This document shows, piece by piece, positions 1 to 10,300 of a stretch of DNA of 64,000 bases. Location: contig NC_087077.1 in NCBI RefSeq assembly GCF_026151205.1, positions 8,733,983-8,797,982 of the forward strand, written 5' to 3'. Position numbers and translations under genes: made by a program. The notes beneath the pieces are model-generated. The model made no database searches, was not told the DNA's origin, and worked only from the letters and a program-made list of their open reading frames with translations. Source of the stretch: Bolinopsis microptera. Taxonomy: Eukaryota > Ctenophora > Tentaculata > Lobata > Bolinopsidae. The number at the start of each line of letters is the position of its first letter. The stretch's first letter is position 1.

Positions 1-3000
1 CACTATCTCTCTCTGGCCTGAATAGAGGAGTGATATTTGATTAAAAAATACAACGTAGTGCCATAATATGATATGGCAATATAGAATTATGTACTTAGTT
101 TTAGATTAAAATTAAGCATGATTCTTGGCCCTCGTCTGGTCAGATAACACGAACCTAATCTCATGACACACATAGGTACGATGTAGGGTAGATAAGCTTC
201 GATATCAGTCATTTGCGCCGTTATCTCTGTAACCATGGTAACGGAGGTCTCCCTGCATTTCTCTATCGAATCGTGGAACAGGGTCAGCAGAGGTTTACAC
301 AAACCAGCAAATAATCCCGATAGAACTCCCTGACAGAAACATTATGTTAAGTTTGTGCTTTATAAGCTGCCTCTACACCAGGATTTGAACAGACGACAGA
401 AATCTCAAAATAAGAATCCAGAGTTTCAGCATGATGCGCAACCTCGTGTAAGGTACAAGTGATTTTAGACTATCACAAGAAGTAGACCTGATTAATATGA
501 CACACACCTGTTCGAGTTTAGCAGAGGTTTGAGCCCTGATCCGCTCCAGAGCCTTCCGCTTAGCGAACCTGGTACCGTCATGTAGGCAGTTTACATCTCT
601 CTGGAGACTCTGCAGGATCTCGTCAACCTGGAGGAAAGCAACAGTTTACAGTTCAGAGTTATTTAAACTCTTCATCATGGAAACAGTTAAGAGATCAACT
701 TTGAGTTTTAACTGTTAAAAGTTAAGAGTCAAGAATTAGGAGTTGAGGCCAGAGGGGGAGGGGTTAAACGGTTAAAAAATCGACAAAAATATTATTCTAT
801 TTTGATGACAAAAATGTTGCTGCCATTCTCATATTTGTAGCTGCCTTAACGTGATTTGATAAATGAGGTCAACCGATTCTTACAAAATTAACTATACAAC
901 ATTGAGGTTAATAAAATTGAGGTTAATATTTTATTACAATAACTATACTAGTTATTTATTAGTAATGGGAAAATATCGCTTGCTTTTAAAGACTTACTAC
1001 AGGGATAGACTTACTACAGGGATAGTTCATCACCTGCAGCTACAGTGGGACTCCTAAAAACTGGCAGTCTCGAAAAAAGGAATTTCCTAAAACTTGTTAT
1101 CGTCAAAGTGTATATAAAGAAGTTCGACATAACGTTAATCATCGACACAAATTGGCTGATTTTGAGCAGATGGAATTGAAAAGGTCCAGTAGGATTGTTT
1201 CCGGTGAAAGGTTTGCTGATGAAATAAACCGATGTGGGTAAAGATGATATGCAGTAGACAACAGCAGTGAGAGCCACAGTTAAGGCTCCTTGCCATGGTA
1301 CAGTTCCTTTGACTTGCCTTGCAGATTTCTTCGCATCATACAGGTACCTCAGTGTAGGAACTGTTGTGGCAACGACAATAATGTTGGGGACAAATGTGAG
1401 TATTACTGCGATAGGTGCAATCAATATTCTGGCGACATCACCATTAAACCCATAAGCACAATTATAAGTTGTGTAATCGAAGTACACATCGTCCTTGTCC
1501 AAAACCAAGCAGAGTAACGGAACGACCGTAGGAATTATCCAAATAATGATGCAGGCTAGGTTTACTTTCTTTGTTGTCCAATTGGCTGCTTGGCAAGGAT
1601 ATTTGAGAAGAATTAACTTGCTGGAAGTGAGGAACGCTATTAGTAACAAGCCTGTTATGTAAGTGTTGTACTTGAAATAAACTTGGACATTGCACAGTGT
1701 TTCCCCTAGGATCCAACCGTTAGCAAATAGTGATACAGTTGTTGGGAGGACTCTGCTAGTTGAGATTGCAAGGTCAGAGATAGCAATGTATTGAATTATA
1801 GTGACTATAGACTTGTTGATTTTGAAAGCGTCCTTCTGGAAGGATGCAATCAGGATTAGGGTATCTCCAAAGAAGGATGATAGAAGCACGAACAAGCTAT
1901 TATATAGCAAGCCCAGGAGTATCTTTCTGCATTATGGTGCATCCCAAATATAGTGTAGTTTGTTGAGTTTATCATGGTGAGACAATCTTAGTTAACAGTT
2001 AACAACGCTTCGTTGGTGGTGAAAGCAGAGGCAGGGTCTCGCGAGAATTCAGAGCTTGTGGTGAAATAATAAGGTAAAATTCAGATACAACGGCTTCTGC
2101 AATGAAGAAATATTTTTTTAACTAAGAGCGTTAAACACGGAAGAAACTCGACTGTTTGCTAATGTACAAAAATATAATATATATTTGATTAGGAAGTTAA
2201 TTTGGTCTATAGTTTCAAGTAAGATTGTTGGTTTCTCATTGGATAATACCGTCCCCCATGCCCCGCATACAGCCTGGGATAAACTTACATGTTTTTACCG
2301 ACAAAAAGTACTCAAGGCCCGATTTGGATATATTTAGAATTCTAGCACTCTCAGATTACCTAGTTGAGTGTGTACCCAGTGGCGTAACGTTGCCTGTTGG
2401 CGCCCCCTGCCGAAAAGGCGCCCCCCTGTTGGCGCCCCCTCCCCTTTTGGTGCCCCTCCCTAAAATTGAACAAATTAGGTGATTTTAGAGGATACGCCAG
2501 TAAAATCTCTAAAAAAGTGTGTATCTAGAGTAAAACGCGCATTTTTGCTAGTACTTTAGTAAAGTTTTCGAAATTGTCCCACATTCAAACCAAGATTTGG
2601 CGCCCCCCTAAGACGGCGCCCCCCTGCACAGCGGGGTCAGCAGGGCCCTTCGTTACGCCACTGTGTGTACCACTACCTAGAACCTTGCCTAAACGTTCAG
2701 AACTACTGAATGTGGCAAGCCTGCTCCCTGAACAAAAAATACTAAATACGGGAAACAATGCACACAATGAGAACATCATATTAACTCGATTTACTCGAAA
2801 TGATTTTGTTTCTTCATATAAACACAACTTTTGAAAAAGACTGGCCACACCCAGGACCTGAAACTTGACACAGGTGTTCCTTGGGCTGCTACCCACAATT
2901 CTACTCTACAGAATTTTTATATTTGCCTCTGTTCTTGAAATTGTATATTCAAGATTAACTGTCTTTAAAAAAAGATAATTGGGGGTTAAGTTCAAAGTTT

Positions 3001-3435
3001 CAGGTCCTGGGTGTGGCCAGTCTTGTCCAAAAGTTTAGCTTTATCTTGGAAAAAGATATTAAGAGTTAAAGTTAAAGTTTTACATGTAATTACAGGTAAA
3101 CCTCAAACTTTGGCGCGTAATAATTCAGCAACGCAAGGTCAGATTTTTATGCAGTTTATTCCTAAAAAATTATGATCTAAACCCCCCCCCCCCCTCTGGC
3201 CATAAGATTCTGAAAAAAAGTTAAGATTTAAATTGTAAGAATTGAGAGTTAGGGATTTTAAGTGCATCGCTTAAATTTGAAATTTAGTTTACCTTTGCTA
3301 TCTCATTGGGTGACAGATTTTCTTTGGCATTGTCCAGGATCCGGTCACTCTTTCGCAGCACCTTCTCTGGTTCCTCTTTTTGGATATCCTCTGCTTCCTC
3401 GGATGTTACTTCTTTGATTTCCATTCCACTGGCTA
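1..3435 (-). CDS. DNAAF5: DNAAF5 (HEATR2)-like dynein axonemal assembly factor, N-terminal exons (partial)
   Basis: Four minus-strand exons with GT-AG borders: 3293-3435, 508-627, 155-329 and 1-17 (continues off the window). Their phases join cleanly. The predicted protein starts with an acidic linker, then a helix pair (VNCLHDGTRFAKRKALERIR), then a HEAT-like unit (KPLLTLFHDSIEKCRETS ... YLPYIVPMCVMRLG) ending in GQREIV at the edge. This matches the layout of the N-terminus of HEATR2/DNAAF5, a cytoplasmic HEAT-repeat factor needed to pre-assemble axonemal dynein arms. The initiator exon upstream of 3435 was not found; a short first exon between 3436 and 4260 is likely. A GPCR gene and two small transposons lie in the 2.7-kb intron 628-3292. 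Family assignment is from recognised sequence similarity; another HEAT-repeat protein is the alternative. Confidence 0.72.
1014..1975 (-). CDS. Rhodopsin-like (class A) GPCR, intronless, with apparent N-terminal frameshift
   Basis: A 1-kb open frame encodes seven hydrophobic segments. TM1 begins near LLYNSLFVLLSSFFG. The paired cysteines expected before TM3 (GETLCNV) and in extracellular loop 2 (YNCAYG) are present. The DRY position reads SSKLILLKYP and the NPxxY position reads SNFFIYTL, so both hallmark motifs have diverged, as in many lineage-specific receptors. The longest frame has no good start: an in-frame stop lies just upstream of about 1925. A methionine at 1975 in another frame gives a plausible glycosylated N-terminus (MINSTNYTIFG). 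The two frames join if one base is missing near 1921-1930. This is either a decaying gene or an assembly error. It sits inside a DNAAF5 intron on the same strand. Ligand unknown. Confidence 0.75.
2377..2663. mobile_element. hAT-type MITE (287 bp) with 8-bp TSD
   Basis: The element starts CAGTGGCGTAACG and ends CGTTACGCCACTG, perfect inverted termini of hAT type. It is flanked on both sides by TGTGTACC (2369-2376 and 2664-2671), an 8-bp target duplication, which is the hAT hallmark. The interior is GC-rich with repeated GGCGCCCCC blocks in both orientations and no transposase. It lies in a DNAAF5 intron. Confidence 0.9.
2826..3035. mobile_element. Foldback MITE-like element with ~40-bp TIRs
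   Basis: About 40 bp at 2826-2866 recurs in inverted orientation at 2995-3035; the core is AAGACTGGCCACACCCAGG then ACCTGAAACTT. The roughly 130-bp spacer has no ORF of note. No transposase and no certain target duplication are seen, so superfamily is unassigned. It sits in the DNAAF5 intron near the hAT MITE. Confidence 0.7.
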
Positions 3436-4260
3436 CTGGAAAAATCCAGGTTAGGCATTATTCGTTAGTTTACAGAGTTTTAAACTTTTATAATTTCGAA
3501 TAATAAATTTTATGTAGTACAGATCAAATGAATAAAGAACTGGAAACAATAAAAAGAATTCGTTCTGTTCAAATATATTAAGTGAATAACTCATAAATTA
3601 TCTCTGACCAATAAATAATAATCGTCAATCTCCCAAATCCAACTTTCCCTCTCAGTCTTAAACTTACCATCATTCTTCAAGAAGCGAATTTAACGTTATC
3701 AAAATTCAAATTTAACATAGAAATGTACAACGTAATCATATCTATAGTGAAACACAAGGAAAATGTTTTTGACACTCGATAATATTAGAATTGAAGCAGC
3801 TCACGCGTCTTTGTCGGGGGATGCTACGTAGGCCAATGAGGTACTAACCGAGGCCTACTGTGCTGACACCAACATTTAACGTATGTAATATTGCTTATTG
3901 CATCAATTTTTGGCACCATTCCGATTGGAATGATACAAACCCACTTTTTCGAACAGAACCTATATAACAGAAACGATCAGTCTCAGTATAATTCAGCAAC
4001 CACCGTGTCAGATTCAGCAACGAAAATGAGCTTTCAAGCAACGTTGTCCAATCAGATGTCAGCAAATATAGTATGAAGTAATTAGTATCATGCAACAAAA
4101 ACAGATAGTAAGCAATTCAAACATACACTGTACACCAAAAATGTAGGAGATTTTAACCTGCAAATGTCTTTAATATTTTATATCAGGTTATGTAAAGCAA
4201 ATCATAAAGCAAAAACGAAGACTTCCGCATAAACCGAGGTTAGATACCAACTTCAGGTTG
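3436..4260. other. Intergenic/5' region between DNAAF5-like and Kelch genes
   Basis: About 0.8 kb of AT-rich DNA without a supported coding exon. It probably contains the unlocated first exon and promoter of the DNAAF5-like gene and the 3' untranslated region of the Kelch gene. Short frames here have no splice or homology support. Confidence 0.5.
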
Positions 4261-6891
4261 TTACTTCTGCAGCCCATAGAGCGAAGTCATGGCTACACCA
4301 GCCTTGGAATGTGGTAGAGGTTCGCAGTAAGACCAGGAATTATTCCTGATGTCGTACTGTTCCATAGCTGTTAATCTGGACCCGTCTATCCAACCTCCAA
4401 ATGCGTACACATAGCTGAAATTCATAAGTTTTGACCATGGTGACTCCTGGAAACTTAGTGACTGTTCGATTTTTGAAGTTCACAAAGATGTTTTAGTTCA
4501 CAGTTTTCACATAAGAGAGCATTATAAGATCAATAAAAAGTAAAATAACTTACTCTCCGAACAAAGCTACATTAACCTTATCTCTCCTAACTTCCATACT
4601 TTCGAGGTACTCCCATCTTCCCTCTCTGGAGAAATTTCACTCATTATTAGATTACTGAATATTTCATTAAGAATTTAATAAGCTTACTAATAAGCAGTTG
4701 ATTTGTTGATATAGTTCCAATTCAAAAGGTACTTGAAATGTAAATTTCGATAATAATCAAACCCGCGACAACAGGTACAAGGACTTAAAAGTTCAACCTT
4801 TAGACTCCACCTCCCTAAAAACCCCTTCTCCACTTCAAAATATATCTTACCTGGGGTCGAATCGCTCGACTGTGTCAGTTCTATAACCACCTATTGCGTA
4901 CAGTGCACCACCTCATCACAAAATGGGACTGTTAGAGATTAATATATAACATAATAATAAATTATCAAGAAGCTCGCCGAAATAATCGTTGTTCGGTTCA
5001 CTGGTTTCGTTATTCTAGATCGTGCTTTTTGTGGTCGGGCAGAACTTTTTATGTATTTTACGTGAGAGTGGTTCACAATCACGTGTGCGGTTGAACAATT
5101 TTCAAGCTGATCTCCAACCAAAATGAACCACAAACAAAATCACAGAACCCATAAATCTAGAGCTCACCGGAGGAAACAAGTCCACATCCCCATCTGGGCT
5201 CGTTAAGAGGTATCCCCTGAGTCCACTTGTCCTTCTTGAGCTCGTACGACTCCACAATATCCAGGTCACTGTTACCATACTGGTTCCCACCCACTACCCA
5301 CAGCTTGTCGTGGAGGGACGCTACCCCGCACCCCTCACGGCTGTGCTTCATCGGTGAAATCTGGGAAAAGAACACAGGGTGGAACTTTGGACTTAGTTTG
5401 AGGTGTAACTCAATTAATATCTTGAGCTTTAGTTCAGTGTTTCGACAACAAAAATTACAATTCATTTTAAATTCAAACCTTTATGTATCCTTTTAGATCT
5501 AAAATCTACAATCTACATGCTCCCCTTCCAGAAATCCCCCCTCATCCATCCCCTAATATGAAGATCCCCTTACCGCGGTCCACTTGTTAGCAATAGGATT
5601 AAAGTACTCCACACTATTAGTCCACTCTTGAGGAGTCCTCCCACCCACTACAAATGCGTGACCTGAAGAGAAGGCAGACCCGCTACCTTCTCGCTTCTGT
5701 AGGAGGGAGGCTATAGGCTTCCAGACCAGGTAGTTACAGTCGAACTTATAGGCTGAGGAGGGGTTGAGTACAGTTATAGGCTGAGGAGGGGTTGAGTACA
5801 GTAATTATAGGCTGAGGAGGGGTTGAGTACAGTTAAAGGCTGAGGAGGGGTTGAGTACAGTTATAGGCTGAGGAGGGGTGGAGTATAGTTATAGGCTGAG
5901 GAGGGGTTGAGTACATTTATAGGCTGTGGATGGGTTGAGTATACTAATTATGTTGCGTTTAAATCTTGACGTCAAATGATAACTTAAATGTCATGATCTC
6001 GGTTAAAACGAACGTTCGCGTTTTTTAGATACTATATTGTCTAGACCCACGCACCCAACGGACCAAAATTAGTTTACACATTAAATTAAGAGATCGATAT
6101 CAACAATCGCAATGGGAGTGCTCTGGAGTGCCCGGAAGTTTTATTGCTTACATAAACACAGTGAATAGATTATTTGGTTAGTGAACATTATAGGCTGTGG
6201 TTATCTAGTCTCCTGTTTCCATCGAATCATTTTGTTTAAAGTTTTGCAGCTCCAAAACTCGAATTTGCTTACTAAACCACTTGTAAATGCCACATATATT
6301 ACTAAAATTAGAGAGTAAGTAACTAACCTGATCTGCTGGCCCTGCCGTTGATATCCCTGCCCCCAGCTATAATAATACTCCGGTCCCTCTCCAGCAGCCC
6401 TGTGGGACAGGTAGTAGCGTTTACTTTACCTACAGGGAGGTTAGCTAGAGGGACCCACTTGTCTGCTGTAGTCACATACGCTAAACACTCCGTTTCACCC
6501 CCGTACCTATAATCTGAACGTCGTTACGTTTAGGAGGAATTCCAAAAACTTGGAGGAATTCCAAAAGAACAGGAGGAATCCCAAAAACTTGCCTCATTAA
6601 ATATGAGGCGATAAACTGAGATAATCTCCAATTTTGCTCAGACCCAAATCTACAGTAAAAACAAGATTTTAGTAAAATTAACAATCGTTACCCTCCAAAG
6701 CAGAATATAGAGCTCTTGAACTCCGGGGACAGCTCCGGATCCCCCAGTCTAGATATGGAGCTGGAGGACTTGTTTCTCATACTCTTGTTGCTCCGACTCA
6801 CCTCCGTGTTACCACTGCATCGTCGCGACCACAGTTCCACTGTGGTCGCTTTTCTTTGTATTTTCTTTGCTTCTGTTTTTAGTCTCGACAT
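4261..6891 (-). CDS. Kelch-repeat protein (six blades, no BTB domain), 7 exons
   Basis: Exons 6692-6891, 6328-6506, 5574-5752, 5168-5360, 4851-4911, 4554-4625 and 4261-4414 all have GT-AG borders and compatible phases, giving a 345-residue protein ending at a TAA. After a basic, serine-rich N-terminus of about 60 residues come Kelch blades marked by double glycines: IFCFGG/YGGE, IIIAGGRD, HAFVVGGRT, LWVVGGNQ, LYAIGGY and YVYAFGGW, each followed by a spaced Tyr/Trp. This predicts a beta-propeller used for protein binding. The BTB and BACK domains of KLHL adaptors are absent. A splice-acceptor-like TAG lies two bases before the ATG (6892-6896) with a CTTAAC branch-like site upstream, suggesting trans-splicing or a 5' UTR exon. 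Partner unknown. Confidence 0.85.
5753..5940. repeat. 28-bp minisatellite that duplicates a 3' splice site
   Basis: Six to seven copies of a 28-30 bp unit (plus strand: TTATAGGCTGAGGAGGGGTT then GAGTACAG) lie directly against the 5' border of a Kelch-gene exon. Read on the minus strand each unit contains CTCAACCCCTCCTCAG, a polypyrimidine tract plus AG, identical to the acceptor used at 5752. The array therefore multiplies the acceptor. Confidence 0.88.
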
Positions 6892-7315
6892 TGCTAGTTG
6901 GAGTTAAGGGGTCAGTTGGCGGTAGGTTTGCAAATAATGGTGGATTTGTTGATGTTAAAAACTTCCACTAGATATAGAGATTCAGTATAAATGTTAATAC
7001 CCTTAAATTCCATGAACACTTTGACTTTTTTTAATGAATAAACGAACCAAGTAAAACTGAGACAATCACAGGGTAAATTACAAACATGGAAATTATATAG
7101 CAAATGAAATTTTATTTTCAGAAAAATGTTTTAAATCTACAAATTCTGTACAATATTTACATTTTTCAATGGCCCATATGTGGCAATCAATGATTCTAAA
7201 AATATGATGCCGCTTTATCGGCAATGGCTGTGGTCTCATAACGGGGCATTCTGTATTTTATCTGAATATCAAAACCTATTTGGTGAGATAACTAAAAGTA
7301 AACATCAACATTGGC
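6892..7315. promoter_or_regulatory. Short intergenic gap between CFAP206 3' end and Kelch gene 5' end
   Basis: Only 424 bp separate the CFAP206 stop codon from the Kelch initiator on the same strand. The gap holds the CFAP206 3' UTR and whatever promoter the Kelch gene has. An acceptor-like AG close to the Kelch ATG is the only clear signal. Confidence 0.45.
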
Positions 7316-10300
7316 CTAATCACATATGTCATTGTGAGTGTCCACATCCAGAGTTAAGTCCACTTTATAGGCCTCGGTAGTCTCCGACTTACAACCTCTG
7401 AGACCAGCAATAAAGACGCTGGGTTTGGGAACACTGGTACCCTTTACTCGTGTAGTTTGGGTGTCTTGTGTCTTTGGTTGGTATATCTGAGAGGGGGTTG
7501 AAATTGAAGTGGTAAGTCCTAGGTTTTTCTAAATAACTGGTTCGGTATGAGGTGACCTCAGTGAGGTCGCGTATCTAGACATAAGTAAAATAGTGAGCTG
7601 CCTCTGTGTGAAAACATCTGCTAACCTGGCAGCCTACCAAGTTCCTGCCAGGCTGCCAAGTTGCTGCCAGGCTGTCAGCAGGCACTTTATAATTTCTATG
7701 CAATTCAGGGGCCGAAAAGGAATATGTCTGAGACACAGCTGTCGGTGCCGGATTGTTCAGAGCACAGCTGTTTCTTAATTTTAGATTATAACCCACATGT
7801 CGTACATAATTTTGTCGAGCGATATGTACCGTGGACGAATGCAAAAGTCATTAATTCTCAGTAACTTTTGTAAACATCGCATGACGATCGTATTTTCCTC
7901 TACAATTTATTATCCCTCGTCCATCATGCGGTTATTGTGGGTTCAGCTAGTCGTATCATCACTGTAAACAGTCACCTACACAAATAGGCTTATTTCTAGG
8001 GCCCGATGTAATTGCTATGACCAGTTTACTGGTCAACTGGTGTTTCAGTGTCCCTATTTTTGGTTACAATCGGTCACTTGTCAAGGTATGTAAGGTCATT
8101 CGGCGAATTTTCTTTGAAATAAAATTATGTATTTGTGTAACAATTTGAAAGTTTACTGATTTAAAAAAACGATAAGCAGTGACCTTCGGCACTTGAAATA
8201 TCCTAAATCCTCCATTGATTTTTTATCAAAGATATTGTTAGATTGTGCCGTAAAGGTAAATAATTGTTTTATCAAATACTTGTTTTGTTAATAGTAGTTT
8301 TACCTGTGTAGCGTTGTTTCTCCTAAAGTTGCTGCCGTCAGTCTGGACACTGTGGGTGATCCTTGTTCTCAGATTAGCTAACTTTATGGCCTTCCTCCTC
8401 ATTTCCCACTCATTCCACTCGTAGTCCGGGTCTATGTTAGATTCTATTGGATGCACCTGACGGATATTTTAAAGTGGTGGTATAATTATTTATCAAAATA
8501 TGATATTAATATCTAAATCATTTGGTGCAAAGTATCTAGAAGAGATATTTTGAGAAAAGAGCCTGTAAAATAGGTATTTTACAACCACCACTCTACAAAC
8601 TTATTAGTGTTTTACGTTACATCACGTGGATAAGATATACGACTTTAATATATAAGTGGTATTTAGCATCATCCATCTGCATCATCTATTGTATCTTCAG
8701 TAAATTGCCACAAAATTCATTATTATTACTATTTACATGATAACAGCCCCGAAATTACAACACCATCTGGCCGCACGCGCATGTTTCAACCTACAGCCAC
8801 TTTGCTACTTTTTTTTTTATTGAAATCTTTCAATTATTATCATCAGAATTTATTACAATATCAATGTTGTATAGAATTTCTAAAAATGGACTAGAGAAAC
8901 CAAAAAATGCCTTGACAAGTGTACAGCGATGATAACAATCAGGGGACACCAATACACCCAAATAACCAAACAAAAGGCCTCGAGAGACCTGATGAAAAGT
9001 CGAGCAATTACATTGGGCCCCAAGTGCAGAAGGAGAAAAATGGGCAAATAATATGAGCTGTGAACTTAGGAGGCATTTCTAGGTTTTTAAGAATAATTGC
9101 CACAACCCAAAAATTCTCAATTACAATTGGCTGATTTGTAATATTTCTAATGGAATGAAGTTTTAACGATAAAATTTAAATAATTGAATATAAAAGACTA
9201 AATCAAAATTGTATCCGAATAAAGCAAAAATGCGTGATGAGTACCTCAAAAAAAAAATTAAAACAAAAATAATAGAGAAATACACTACCCGTAGTCTGGA
9301 GAAAAAGAATTGTCAGGATCTGAACTAGGGTCAATATCTACAGATGCAGTACAAACATGTTCCTTCCAGATGTGTTTAATAAGTTCTGTTTTAAACACAC
9401 CTGGTCTGATAATCTCTCGAAGGGAAAGAGGAAGTCGGTTCCAAGTGAGATGAGCTCGATAAAAGTAAGATTTAGATACCTTACTCGGGATTATTATGAC
9501 CGGGATAAAGTGGTGGGTTTAGGGTAATTTCGCCATATTTTTCCCGAACCACATTTTCACCGGTCGTTAATAAACCCGCCTACTCAGCTTTTAGGGTTCC
9601 CAAGGGGTATGGGTGCTCATATTTTAATCGTTGTCTTATATTCACTAAAGAAGACTATTGGGACACTTGTTGTAGGTTTTTCGACTTCATTTGGCTAAAA
9701 TTGCAAAAAATTCACCTTTTTGCCCAATTCGTGTCATATATCCTTATTGTCAAATTTGATTTAAATAGGCCAATTTTTAATTTCTTAGGTATTGACTATC
9801 TCTACATAATGAAATAGGACTCAAAGTAAAAGTAACAGTTAAATTAAAACTTGAATTAATTAAAACTGATGAAAGGGATGATCCAGATGAAGATAACGAA
9901 GATGATTACAACTTATTGGAAGACTAAACAGCTCTCCCTTTATCTTAATATCGATCTGGTTGTTACGCTTCAAATGTTAAAAATTATTTTCCATCTAGTT
10001 TGATTAACCACGAGTCATTATTTCTGTCTACTTTCAACAATTATTGATAATTCGACTTGTTTCACAAGTTTTAGCAATGCGAAAATTTCTAAACTTGCTT
10101 ATCTCTAATAAGGAAATTTACATCTGAGACAAAATTTTTGAATCTAAAATTGAAAGGTTGGACACCGGTAAAATGGCGACCGGGAAAATGTGGTGGGTTT
10201 TGAGCAATTTCGCCATATTTTTCCTGAACCATATTTTAACCGGTCGTTAATAAACCCGTCGTAATAATCCCGAGTAAGGTATAGCTGAGCCAGGTGGAAT

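Noticed and set aside
3181-3200. C run as a possible end of another G-run element (also G run at 25025)
   Set aside because: No partner terminus or flanking 6-bp duplication could be found nearby.
4261-6891. Assignment of the Kelch protein to the KLHL cullin-adaptor family
   Set aside because: No BTB or BACK domain is present and the protein is only 345 residues.
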